From: Candidatus Thorarchaeota archaeon MP8T_1
GTDB taxonomy: Archaea > Asgardarchaeota > Thorarchaeia > Thorarchaeales > Thorarchaeaceae
Assembly (NCBI GenBank): GCA_002825465.1
Contig: PJER01000025.1
Span: 1 to 36,641 of the forward strand
Reading direction: 5' to 3'
Length of the DNA stretch: 36,641 nt
Below, one piece after another: positions 26,855 through 34,472 of the stretch (positions are counted from its first letter, which is position 1; every line of letters starts with the position of its first letter). A model generated the notes under the pieces. It was given only the letters and a program-made list of their open reading frames with translations. It made no database searches and was not told the origin of the DNA. The translations under genes were made by a program, and so were the position numbers.

Positions 26855-27463
26855 ATGGAAGAGATCGATCCTAGACGTTACAAGGCGATGGAACTTGCCT
26901 TCCAGGGGAATTATGAAGAAGCTGAGATTCTATTTCGAGAAGCTCTGAACGATGACCCTCAAAATGTGGATTTAATTCGTGATCTTGCAATGGTATATCA
27001 AAATCTTAACCAACTGGAGAAAGCAGAGGAGACCTATAGGCGTGCTATAGAGATTGCATCGGATGACCAACAAACATTGAAGCGACTCGGAGCTGTCCTT
27101 GGTCAACAGAGAAAGTTCGAGGAGGCTGTTAGTATCTATCAGAGAGCAATTAAAATTGATAGAGAAAATCCATACACGTGGTTAGATCTTGGTTATTGTT
27201 ACTTTGAACAGAGTCAATATGATGCTGCAGTAAGTGCATATCTCGAAGCTAAGAAGTTGAATCCTGATGATATTAACACTTACTACTATCTTGCAGAAAC
27301 CTATCTCAAACTGAACCGACTCGAGGATGGAGAAATCGTAATTAGAAAGGTCATCGATGAAATTCCCGATTCTCAATCTGGTTGGAAACTCCTTGGAGAT
27401 ATACTTCTAAAACAGGGACGCACTGAGGAAGCTAAAAGTGCTTTTCTTAAAGCAGGCCAATGA
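26855..27463 (+). CDS. Tetratricopeptide repeat (TPR) protein
   Basis: 202 residues made almost wholly of six 34-residue TPR units, for example 'GNYEEAEILFREALNDDP', 'NQLEKAEETYRRAIEIA', 'RKFEEAVSIYQRAIKID' and 'SQYDAAVSAYLEAKKLNP', the last being followed by two weaker units. It has no signal peptide, so it is a cytosolic protein-protein interaction scaffold; the partner is unknown. ATG 26855 follows a T-rich leader. The gene is divergent from the acetyltransferase and is followed by a small membrane protein gene after 31 nt. Confidence 0.88.
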   Translation: MEEIDPRRYKAMELAFQGNYEEAEILFREALNDDPQNVDLIRDLAMVYQNLNQLEKAEETYRRAIEIASDDQQTLKRLGAVLGQQRKFEEAVSIYQRAIKIDRENPYTWLDLGYCYFEQSQYDAAVSAYLEAKKLNPDDINTYYYLAETYLKLNRLEDGEIVIRKVIDEIPDSQSGWKLLGDILLKQGRTEEAKSAFLKAGQ

Positions 27464-27494
27464 ATTTAGTTTATATTCATTCAGAAATAATTAC

Positions 27495-27710
27495 GTGTGG
27501 GTTAAGAGGATGGAACGCGAAGGAATTCCGGATCTTAGTAAATATTCTGCAAGCCAAATCTTGACGGTACTCTTGATAGTAGCTGCACTGTATGCCGCAC
27601 TTGTATCAATGGGGATGTCAATTGGTGAACCATTTAATGGATACACTGGCCTTGCCCTTACACTCGGCTTGGCTGCTATTGCAATGGCAATACTTACAAC
27701 GAAGAATTAA
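27495..27710 (+). CDS. Small two-helix membrane protein
   Basis: About 71 residues: a short polar N-terminus (MEREGIPDLSKYSA) and two transmembrane helices, 'ILTVLLIVAALYAALVSMGM' and 'GYTGLALTLGLAAIAMAIL', ending TTKN. The reading frame is open further upstream into the TPR gene. A TATA-like tttatattc at 27469-27477 predicts transcription start near 27495-27500, so GTG 27495 (leaderless) or ATG 27510 is the likely start. No family recognised; widespread short membrane proteins of this kind are uncharacterised. Confidence 0.6.
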   Translation: MWVKRMEREGIPDLSKYSASQILTVLLIVAALYAALVSMGMSIGEPFNGYTGLALTLGLAAIAMAILTTKN

Positions 27711-27754
27711 CATTCAATAAGCAGATCCATACTAGGATCATAAAAAGAAATGTT

Positions 27755-27779
27755 GGAGAAGAGATACAATCCCTTCTCC
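27755..27779. terminator. Bidirectional hairpin between convergent genes
   Basis: GGAGAAG (27755-27761) pairs with CTTCTCC (27773-27779). On the minus strand it is followed by a T-rich stretch (tttctttttat). It lies 15 nt downstream of the stop of the minus-strand surface protein gene and 45 nt after the plus-strand stop. Confidence 0.6.
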
Positions 27780-27794
27780 GTTTATGGCAGATAC

Positions 27795-28871
27795 TTACCT
27801 TCGTTTAACGATGATTATCACACCGATTACAACAATTGCTGCGCCAGCTGCAATAATTGGTAGATACTCACTTTGGAGGAGGTCACCAATTGGATTTACC
27901 CCCATATTACTGGGGCCAATAAGAAGACTCTCAAAACCGACCTTTGGGTCATGTATTATCTCATTACCTTGAGGATAGTTTAGAAAGATCTCTGTTTCAG
28001 TCGCTGATATCTCGTGTATGCTGGAATTAACCATGTGTGTAACACCATCAATCTCAGCAGATTCCTTCCATGAGAAGAAACCGTTAATATCAGTCATAAT
28101 GAAATCAAGAGCTGCTTCATCGACTGCTCGACCTTCATTTTCATCCTCGGTATTATCATCGAAACTGGTTTCAAGTTCTGAACCTAGTTCAACTTTCAAT
28201 GCTAGTTGAGAATTATCGTCAGTGAAGTTGAAGTTGTTAATCATGACGTCAATCTTCACTTGAGTGGGGGCAATAATACTGTCATTGACATTAGCAAAGT
28301 CACCTGTTGCGTAGATTCTAGCTCCAAAGATTCCATCAGTGGTCATAACATCAAAGATGTGCACTGGAACTCCAGATGCATTACCAATGCTGTAGGCAAT
28401 TGGACTGAAGCTAATTAAGTCAAGGGTCTGAATATCAGTATCTACAGAGTCATCATAGACACCATTTTCATTGACATCGATATATTCAACCAGACTATCA
28501 AAGTCAACCTCGAATGATCTCTCAGTAGCATTGACTGTACTCTCGGTCTCAAACTCGATTTTGAATTCAACACCACCTTCACCTATATCGACTTCAATCT
28601 TGAACGAATCTTCAGTTCCTCCTGTTTCCAGCTGCGATTCGATTTCAGCATGCGTAGGAGTTACTGATACTGATACTTCACGTTCATTTGTATGGTCATC
28701 CATACCTGTGGTAGTTTCAGTTTCGGTTTCAGTAGAAGTAGTTTCAGTTTCATCTTCTGTAGTAGTATCATCATCAGTTGTTGTTGTTGCACTGACATTT
28801 ACCAATGATGTTACTAAAAGAATGAACATTATTCCAAGAATTGCTTTGTTAATTATTGCGTGCTTCATCAT
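27795..28871 (-). CDS. Thr/Glu-rich, membrane-anchored surface protein
   Basis: 358 residues. A signal peptide (AILGIMFILLVTSLVNVSA) is followed at once by a low-complexity stretch of T, D and E (about residues 30-60), then a beta-rich acidic ectodomain with a calcium-loop-like 'DVNENGVYDDSVD' and several N-x-S/T sequons. A C-terminal helix (YLPIIAAGAAIVVIGVIIIV) and KRR tail complete it. The architecture (signal, ectodomain, single anchor, basic tail) equals that of the other surface proteins here, but the acidic linker sits at the N-terminus rather than beside the membrane. The start is ATG 28871 or 28868; a TATA box at 28898-28907 gives a leader of a few nucleotides. No known family recognised. 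Confidence 0.78.
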   Translation of the reverse strand: MMKHAIINKAILGIMFILLVTSLVNVSATTTTDDDTTTEDETETTSTETETETTTGMDDHTNEREVSVSVTPTHAEIESQLETGGTEDSFKIEVDIGEGGVEFKIEFETESTVNATERSFEVDFDSLVEYIDVNENGVYDDSVDTDIQTLDLISFSPIAYSIGNASGVPVHIFDVMTTDGIFGARIYATGDFANVNDSIIAPTQVKIDVMINNFNFTDDNSQLALKVELGSELETSFDDNTEDENEGRAVDEAALDFIMTDINGFFSWKESAEIDGVTHMVNSSIHEISATETEIFLNYPQGNEIIHDPKVGFESLLIGPSNMGVNPIGDLLQSEYLPIIAAGAAIVVIGVIIIVKRR

Positions 28872-28897
28872 TGAATCACTGAAAGATAACGATAGAT

Positions 28898-28907
28898 AAT
28901 ATATAAT
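28898..28907 (-). promoter_or_regulatory. TATA box of the Thr/Glu-rich surface protein gene
   Basis: Reads ttatatatta on the minus strand about 30 nt before the start codon, implying a nearly leaderless transcript. Confidence 0.55.
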
Positions 28908-29117
28908 AAGGAAAGTTGTGGAACGTGAAAAGTGTTTTTTAAATTAAGTTATCATAACCCATATTTTTAAATTAGAAGTTTCATAATGCTGCAAAAATTA
29001 AATTAATACCCTAAAAGGTTGTTATTATATCTCATACAGAGATTGCCCGAACTCCTTTTTACACCGCTATCCTATACGTTCGATGCATTCCTATCATAAG
29101 ATTTAATCGAGTTCTCA
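28908..29117. other. AT-rich intergenic stretch
   Basis: This is the first part of a 629-base interval without an intact gene. It is strongly AT-rich, with no open frame of note and no repeat that I can see. The rest of the interval holds the oxidoreductase remnant and the heliorhodopsin terminator. Confidence 0.5.
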
Positions 29118-29440
29118 AATCAAAATATGATATTATCATCATAGGAGCTGCTTTGGATGGACCTACAGCAGCAAGTTTACTTGCAAAAAATGTGGTATTG
29201 ATGTTCTTGTAATTGAACAACATTGCCTGATTGGTGGAGCATGTGCGAGTTTTGTCGGGGATGAGAGAATCTTTAGTGCTGGAGTTGCATTTATCTTTGA
29301 ATTCAGCTAAATAGGTTACAACATTCACCATAATCTGGTGAATTATCTTGAAGAACCAATAATAGTGATTCTCTATGATAAATTTTAACGACTTGATTTT
29401 GCATCAACTTCTGCAAGGATAGAAATTTTCTGGACGAATA
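29117..29440 (+). pseudogene. Decayed FAD-dependent oxidoreductase (CrtI/phytoene-desaturase-like) remnant
   Basis: From 29123 the plus strand reads KYDIIIIGAALDGPTAASLL, the FAD-binding beta-alpha-beta start of flavin oxidoreductases of the CrtI / NAD(P)-binding_8 type, with the second glycine of GxGxxG already changed to Ala. At the A-run 29185-29190 the frame breaks. The continuation lies in another frame from 29191: GIDVLVIEQHCLIGGACASF, the classic 'VLE....GG.A.S' segment. It then stops (TAA at about 29310), with weak similarity up to the next stops near 29380. Only about 75 of roughly 450-550 residues remain recognisable, and no start codon is evident. Alternatives within the flavin dehydrogenase group (geranylgeranyl reductase, protoporphyrinogen oxidase-like) cannot be excluded. 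It converges on the heliorhodopsin gene. Confidence 0.75.
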
Positions 29441-29446
29441 AAATTT

Positions 29447-29482
29447 GAGTATGATGCAATTGGAATCTACAGCATCATACTC
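29447..29482 (-). terminator. Perfect 11-bp inverted repeat, probable heliorhodopsin terminator
   Basis: GAGTATGATGC (29447-29457) and GCATCATACTC (29472-29482) pair perfectly across a 14-nt loop. Read on the minus strand it starts 18 nt after the heliorhodopsin stop and is followed by aaattttatt, consistent with transcription termination. It may also bound the degraded oxidoreductase sequence. Confidence 0.6.
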
Positions 29483-29500
29483 ACTAGTTTTCTAATCTTC

Positions 29501-30328
29501 TCAGAATGGAGCAAATATACCTGCGAAGACAATCCACGCAAGCAATGTCTTTGCAATTAAACTCAAGATAATATACATTCTTTCTCCATATAGATAATCC
29601 TTCCATTTACTTACTCTCTTGTATTGGAGTAATTGATTGAGCGCAAAGATGTTGAATAGGAAGAAGTACATGAAGATGATAATATAGACAAACGTTGGTG
29701 GATTTGTTTCTGCTGCATTAATTGCTGCAGCGAAGTATCCGAATAATACAATCCATGGGGTTCCTCCAGAAATACATCCAAGAATGAATGGTTTCCATGT
29801 TGTCTTCTCAGTGTATTGATTGACATATTCCATGAGATATCCGAACATAATCATCATCGCGTTTAGAACAACAATCATCACTAGTGACCAGATATCCCAA
29901 ATTCCTAGGAGAAATGTAATAAGAAATATCATCACTGAACTAGAGATTGAATATTCATACCAGCGATATGGATTCATTCCTTTCTGCAGATTCTCTACAT
30001 ATTTCTCATTAAGAGGATAGGCAATTAAGAAATGAGCAAAAGCAGACATCAATGGAAATGATGCCAATATTACTCCGATATATGAAAGTGTAAAAAGCAC
30101 TGTTGGTGTCGGTTGAACTATAAACTCGAACGGGTCTAGATTAACGACTTGAAAATCTAAGTAGATTGTATATACATCCTGTTCCCATTCCAGACTGAGA
30201 CCGAGGAATAACATAAGTATTCCAGTAATTAGGTGAAGGACTCCAGCGTATAAATTGAATTTCTTGAGATATGAAAAGGAGATCGGTGATTCACTGCTAG
30301 TGGTCACTTCTGTTTCTTCAGAACTCAT
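29501..30328 (-). CDS. Heliorhodopsin
   Basis: 275 residues with seven transmembrane helices. The signature segments of heliorhodopsins are present: NPYRWYEYSISSSVM (119-133) with the Schiff-base counterion Glu125, the inner-cavity histidines H32 ('GVLHLITG') and H99 ('SAFAHFLIA'), and the last helix 'LSLIAKTLLAWIVFAG' with retinal-binding Lys260. Heliorhodopsins bind retinal, lie inverted in the membrane relative to type 1 rhodopsins, and have slow photocycles with no pumping shown for the typical members; signalling or enzyme-regulating roles have been proposed. An acidic Ser/Thr N-terminal extension (about 18 residues) is slightly longer than usual. It lies 36 nt downstream of a GT87-like glycosyltransferase gene and may share its transcript, or start from a TATA-like stretch near 30353-30360. 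No retinal-forming oxygenase is in the window. Confidence 0.94.
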   Translation of the reverse strand: MSSEETEVTTSSESPISFSYLKKFNLYAGVLHLITGILMLFLGLSLEWEQDVYTIYLDFQVVNLDPFEFIVQPTPTVLFTLSYIGVILASFPLMSAFAHFLIAYPLNEKYVENLQKGMNPYRWYEYSISSSVMIFLITFLLGIWDIWSLVMIVVLNAMMIMFGYLMEYVNQYTEKTTWKPFILGCISGGTPWIVLFGYFAAAINAAETNPPTFVYIIIFMYFFLFNIFALNQLLQYKRVSKWKDYLYGERMYIILSLIAKTLLAWIVFAGIFAPF

Positions 30329-30364
30329 TTTAATCGATATACAAACACCTTGTATGTTATTAAT

Positions 30365-31627
30365 CTAACCTAATGTCATTATTTTCGAATTAGCTTGGAT
30401 TTTTGAGGTCAATCGTTGATAGAGAATGTAAAGACTTAGTACCCATAGTGGTATAATCGGATCGAAACCAAGAATCAGATAATGAAGTAAAATCCCAATC
30501 GTAAAGAAGGCGATCAAGTTATTTCCACCGCTCCAAAGAATATCAACTAAACGTTCATCTTCTCCCTTAAGTTTTTGAGAGTTGTACAAATCGAGTACTG
30601 CTGGGGCATAGAAAGCGTACCATATTGCTAGAAATAGAAACCACGAGTCTGGGTATATGAGTAGCACAAGAAACATCATGTCCGCGAAGTGATGTATGTA
30701 TTTCTTCTCATCATTTGGAGTTCGTAGAAATCTGACATAACTCATTCCGAAAACAAATCCACCTAATATAATGATTAAAGCCCACTGGACTTGCATCGAA
30801 ATTGTTGATGGAATAAATGCGAGTACTAATCTGGTTATACTGGTACTATGATGGTCTACGAGACCCTCCTCTAGGTTGACTTGGATGAAACCATCAAGAG
30901 CAGAAGGATATAATGCAAAGTACACAAGATTTGGTAGGAGCACTGTAGCACCTCCAAGTATAACTCCTACTAATTGTTTGATGTGACTGCCAATCCCATA
31001 ACGATCTCGTATAGATAATGGTATCAAGAAGGGTGCAAATACAATGCAGAAAGGTTTGACTGTCGATGCTAGACCTATCAGCAATCCTGCAATGAAGAAT
31101 GGTTTTATGGAATCCGTCTTCCAAACGACAAGGATTAGGAGTGTTAACAGTACAAGAACAATTACCATATGTGATATTTGACCAAAAATAAAATTAACCA
31201 CATGAGGAGGAGTGACCATCAGTATAGCCAAAGTCTTTTCAAAATTCTTTGTAGATGTTTTTATTCCACTCAGGACACAGATATGGTAAACAACGAAAAC
31301 TGCTGCGATTTGAAAAGTCATCATAATCGAGATGTCAATCAAATACAGAATCGGAAAAGGTATCCAAGAAAACAACGACATATATGCAGCAAAAGTGGGA
31401 AGATACCTGAAAGGTAGACCATTAGGACTTACCGAAAAAATATCACCCGGCGAGGTGATGAACATTTGACCTGCTTCATAGAACACTCGAAAATCAACAG
31501 AATAGACAGTCGAGTCGACAACATCAATGGATGAAAGGTAGAGGTAAACAATAACTACAGCGATGAAATATGTCAGACTAAAAAAAGTAGCCGCCTTAAG
31601 TAACCTCGAATTCTTGAAATAGTCCAT
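30365..31627 (-). CDS. GT87/DUF2029-like polyprenol-phosphate-dependent glycosyltransferase
   Basis: 420 residues with about ten transmembrane helices. The N-terminal loop 'DFRVFYEAGQMF' followed by 'FRYLPTFAAYMSLFSWIPF' is the hallmark of the GT87 / DUF2029 family (GT-C fold), whose known members transfer mannose from a polyprenyl phosphate donor to extracytoplasmic glycans. The 'DF' aspartate would be the catalytic-base position. Here a role in decorating surface glycoproteins or lipids is plausible. The frame runs back to ATG 31672, overlapping the upstream gene; I prefer ATG 31627 (MDYFKN), which starts 23 nt after the upstream stop and right before the first helix. It forms a same-strand row with the upstream membrane protein and heliorhodopsin. 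Confidence 0.8.
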   Translation of the reverse strand: MDYFKNSRLLKAATFFSLTYFIAVVIVYLYLSSIDVVDSTVYSVDFRVFYEAGQMFITSPGDIFSVSPNGLPFRYLPTFAAYMSLFSWIPFPILYLIDISIMMTFQIAAVFVVYHICVLSGIKTSTKNFEKTLAILMVTPPHVVNFIFGQISHMVIVLVLLTLLILVVWKTDSIKPFFIAGLLIGLASTVKPFCIVFAPFLIPLSIRDRYGIGSHIKQLVGVILGGATVLLPNLVYFALYPSALDGFIQVNLEEGLVDHHSTSITRLVLAFIPSTISMQVQWALIIILGGFVFGMSYVRFLRTPNDEKKYIHHFADMMFLVLLIYPDSWFLFLAIWYAFYAPAVLDLYNSQKLKGEDERLVDILWSGGNNLIAFFTIGILLHYLILGFDPIIPLWVLSLYILYQRLTSKIQANSKIMTLG

Positions 31628-31650
31628 AAAGCCTACTTCATTTTCTCTAG

Positions 31651-32196
31651 CTACCAAACAGGTACCCCCCATAGGAATGCTTCTGCTAGAATTAATGATG
31701 TGCCAGATCCTATCATAAGTATGATTACAATCAGAGCTTCAGGCCACTTATAGCGTTTTGTCCATCTCTCATCTATGATAAAGAAGGGTAGAAATAAGAT
31801 AATTGCTGTTAATGCCATTATCAGTAAATTTGGTGATTGGATATAATTTCTAGCACCTGTTAGTATCATATAGATAGCCACGATTACAACTGGTGGATGA
31901 AGGGTTGCACGTTCAAGAATAGCCCATCGTTTCTTTTCACCCCAATGTGGTTGTGAATTGAATCTTCGAACGAAATTGATGTCCCAAATCGATGTCACTA
32001 CCAGAATTGGGAATGCTAGCATCACCATGATATTGAACGGAAAAACCATGAGTCCGAATACTAATGCAAGACATGTGTAGTAGGAAAAGAATCTACTAAA
32101 GTATCTCCTTCTAAATTGCAATTCTTCTTTTAGCTTTATCTCCGCTATCCAAATTCTGAATATTAGAAGAGCTAAGCCTATTATATTAAGAATCAC
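31651..32196 (-). CDS. Polytopic membrane protein of unknown function
   Basis: 181 residues with about five hydrophobic segments. A charged loop near residues 18-32 ('EIKLKEELQFRRRYFSRF') follows the first helix, and another is 'RRFNSQPHWGEKKRWAILER'. No family recognised; the 'isoprenylcysteine methyltransferase-like' size is similar but its motifs are not seen. The start is GTG 32196 with GAGGT 7 nt upstream. It precedes the GT87-like gene closely and probably forms an operon with it, so a part in glycan or lipid handling is possible but unsupported. Confidence 0.65.
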   Translation of the reverse strand: MILNIIGLALLIFRIWIAEIKLKEELQFRRRYFSRFFSYYTCLALVFGLMVFPFNIMVMLAFPILVVTSIWDINFVRRFNSQPHWGEKKRWAILERATLHPPVVIVAIYMILTGARNYIQSPNLLIMALTAIILFLPFFIIDERWTKRYKWPEALIVIILMIGSGTSLILAEAFLWGVPVW

Positions 32197-32330
32197 AATG
32201 CAAACCTCAGTGAAATCAGTTTCTACTGATTAATACAGCTTCTTTGAATTTGCTTTTCTGGTTAAAAAAACGTGTTGGTGACCCAAAATATATTTTATCA
32301 GGTCTATTATGTTAGTCCTAAAACCGCTAA

Positions 32331-32336
32331 TATATT
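32331..32336 (+). promoter_or_regulatory. TATA box of the Fe-S aldo/keto reductase gene
   Basis: tatatt at 32331-32336 lies about 28-33 nt before ATG 32364, and no Shine-Dalgarno precedes that ATG, consistent with a leaderless or near-leaderless message. Confidence 0.45.
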
Positions 32337-32363
32337 GACTATGAAGGAATGAGTGTGTTTTAG

Positions 32364-33503
32364 ATGCAGTTCAGAAAACTTGGAAAATTAGGTACTACTT
32401 CTGCTCTAGGATTCGGTTGTATGCGATTGCCAACAGAAGAAGAGAGTGGTAAAATCAAACATAATGAAGCTATTTCATTAATTCGCAAAGGAATTGATAA
32501 TGGAATAACGTATGTGGATACCGCTTGGACGTATCATAGAGGTGAGAGTGAAGTTGTTGTAGGTCTTGCCTTGAAAGATGGGTATCGGGAGAAGGTCACT
32601 CTAGTTACTAAATGCCCAGTTGGTCATAATGAGTTTACTAAACCGGAAGATTATGAGAGGTTTCTAAATGAAGAGCTTCAACGCTTAGATGTTGATTCTA
32701 TTGATGTTTACCTATTTCATGCACTCAACAAAAAGACATACGAGGAGAAGGTAAAGAAGTTTAATCTTGTAGAACGAGCTAAGAAGGCTAAAAAAGCTGG
32801 AAAAATCAAACACCTCGGATTCTCATTTCATGATGAACCTGAAGTACTCAAGGAAATCATTGATTCTGGAGATTTTGAACTAATGCTGGTTCAATACAAT
32901 ATCATTGATCAAGTCAATCACGAGATGATCAATTATGCAGGTGAGAAAGGTCTTGCAGTTGCTATCATGGGGCCAATAGGAGGAGGTCGTCTTGCGGGAT
33001 CTGAACTTCCAGAAGAGATGAGAAAGTGGCTATCATCAGGAAGGAAGAACTTTGCAGATTTAGCGTTGAAATTTGTCTTTAGTAATCCAAACGTATCAGT
33101 AGCCCTCTCAGGAATGGGTTCTGACGAGATGTTGGAGGATAACTTAGCACTTGCATCAAGAGAAGATTACGATATACCAACAAAGAAAGAGAAGGAATCG
33201 ATTGATGCAATTGCTTTGAAGTTCAAGGAGCTCTGCGATAATATCTGTACTGGATGCAAGTACTGCCAGCCTTGTCCTAATGATGTAAATATCAGTTTCA
33301 TTTTTGCTGAGTATCAGCGCCATCAAATCTATGGTGATGTGGAAAAGGCTAAGCGTTACTATTCAATGATTGGCAATATGCCATGGGCTCAAGGAGCAAA
33401 CGCAGAGGCATGTGCTGAATGTGGGGAATGTTTAGAGAAATGTCCTCAGAACATTGAGATCATTGAGCAACTTAAGAAGGCGCACGATGTACTGACAAGC
33501 TAA
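32364..33503 (+). CDS. Aldo/keto reductase with C-terminal 2[4Fe-4S] ferredoxin-like domain
   Basis: 379 residues. The N-terminal AKR barrel carries the catalytic tetrad D52, Y57 ('VDTAWTYHRGE'), K83 ('VTKCPV') and H119 ('YLFHALN'). The C-terminal part has two cysteine clusters: C295/C298/C301/C304 in CTGCKYCQPCP and C350/C353/C356/C360 in CAECGECLEKCP. This fusion is a common family of anaerobes annotated as 'predicted oxidoreductase of the aldo/keto reductase family'. It presumably couples carbonyl/alcohol redox chemistry to ferredoxin-type electron transfer; the substrate is unknown. It is cytosolic and suggests an anaerobic or microoxic life. It is divergent from the membrane protein at 31651-32196 and ends 10 nt from the convergent acetyltransferase gene. 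Confidence 0.92.
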   Translation: MQFRKLGKLGTTSALGFGCMRLPTEEESGKIKHNEAISLIRKGIDNGITYVDTAWTYHRGESEVVVGLALKDGYREKVTLVTKCPVGHNEFTKPEDYERFLNEELQRLDVDSIDVYLFHALNKKTYEEKVKKFNLVERAKKAKKAGKIKHLGFSFHDEPEVLKEIIDSGDFELMLVQYNIIDQVNHEMINYAGEKGLAVAIMGPIGGGRLAGSELPEEMRKWLSSGRKNFADLALKFVFSNPNVSVALSGMGSDEMLEDNLALASREDYDIPTKKEKESIDAIALKFKELCDNICTGCKYCQPCPNDVNISFIFAEYQRHQIYGDVEKAKRYYSMIGNMPWAQGANAEACAECGECLEKCPQNIEIIEQLKKAHDVLTS

Positions 33504-33513
33504 GCAAATAATC

Positions 33514-34284
33514 CTATACTCTCATAATTGGTTCACAGAACACTGTGTATCTACAGTGTTCTTGATAACCTACCTTCACATAGCAATGATATGCTGATGT
33601 ATTCTCTTCCCTAACATGAATAATTGCAAAATTGTTCTCTTTGAAATTCTCAGTTAGTACTAATTTAAGAAGGAAAGTTGCGTTTCCTTGATTTTGAAAA
33701 TCAGGATGCGTAGCAATGAATGCTACATGACCACCATGGTGATAGAATTGATTCCAGCACACTGACACAAGATTTTCATTTATTCTAATTCCATACCACC
33801 TATTCACTGTATCACATTGTAAATCCGATACTGTAGTTGAACTCCAATCTTCAGGACTTGCTTTCTGAAAAACAAAAAGAGCTTCTCCTAGCTCTTCCAC
33901 ATTCAAAGAAGTAAACCCTTCTCCGTTTAGGTTTCCAAAGTATTGTGGTTTCATTGTTAATCTGATCATATCCAACTTTCTTTTGGAAGATTCAATATGA
34001 TTGAGAGCTACCTCAGTAGATATTCTTGGAATGTTGATGTATTTGGGATTGAAATCTATTGATTCAAGAAACAAATCAACAGCCATTGGAGACCCAGAAA
34101 TCTTTAATGTCTGACCATCATAGAGCACTATGCCATTTGGTTGATCATGATCAAATACAATCCAAAATTTTGAGTTCTCGAAGTTATTCTGATAGTTATG
34201 GATGAAATAGAATAGATCTGCTGACTGGTCCTTAATGAGATCCCAAAGGTATTTCCTATTATTCTCTCTCACTCTGGTTATCAT
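33514..34284 (-). CDS. GNAT family N-acetyltransferase with N-terminal extra domain
   Basis: 256 residues. The C-terminal half is a GNAT domain: strand 'GGHVAFIATHPDFQNQGNATFLL' type segment with the acetyl-CoA loop Q-N-Q-G-N-A, then 'IIHVREENTSAYHCYVKVGYQEHCRYTVF', where N-x-x-A-x-x-x-Y-x-x-x-G-[YF] is the usual end of the family. The N-terminal half (about 1-125) resembles the partial GNAT-like repeat seen in double-domain members. The substrate is not predictable. ATG 34284. It is convergent with the aldo/keto reductase gene and divergent from the methyltransferase gene. Confidence 0.85.
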   Translation of the reverse strand: MITRVRENNRKYLWDLIKDQSADLFYFIHNYQNNFENSKFWIVFDHDQPNGIVLYDGQTLKISGSPMAVDLFLESIDFNPKYINIPRISTEVALNHIESSKRKLDMIRLTMKPQYFGNLNGEGFTSLNVEELGEALFVFQKASPEDWSSTTVSDLQCDTVNRWYGIRINENLVSVCWNQFYHHGGHVAFIATHPDFQNQGNATFLLKLVLTENFKENNFAIIHVREENTSAYHCYVKVGYQEHCRYTVFCEPIMRV

Positions 34285-34472
34285 CTCAATTCATTGAAAG
34301 TCGATTGTTCTATGAACTATAAGAATGCGCACTATCGAAGCAATCGATTGAACAGTCCATTTGAGAACACTATTTCATTGGTATATCCTTCCTTCTCCCA
34401 TGCCTTTCAGGAACTTCTCACTCGTAAATCGGAAGACGAATATCCTTGTGATTATAGATATAATCGGTTCCA

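Noticed and set aside
28471..28899. 142-codon plus-strand frame opposite the Thr/Glu-rich surface protein
   Set aside because: Its Ser/Val low-complexity product is simply the complement of the Thr/Glu codon repeats; the minus frame has a signal peptide and an anchor.
29059..29331. 90-codon minus-strand frame over the oxidoreductase remnant
   Set aside because: Antisense to recognisable FAD-binding sequence and has no features of its own.
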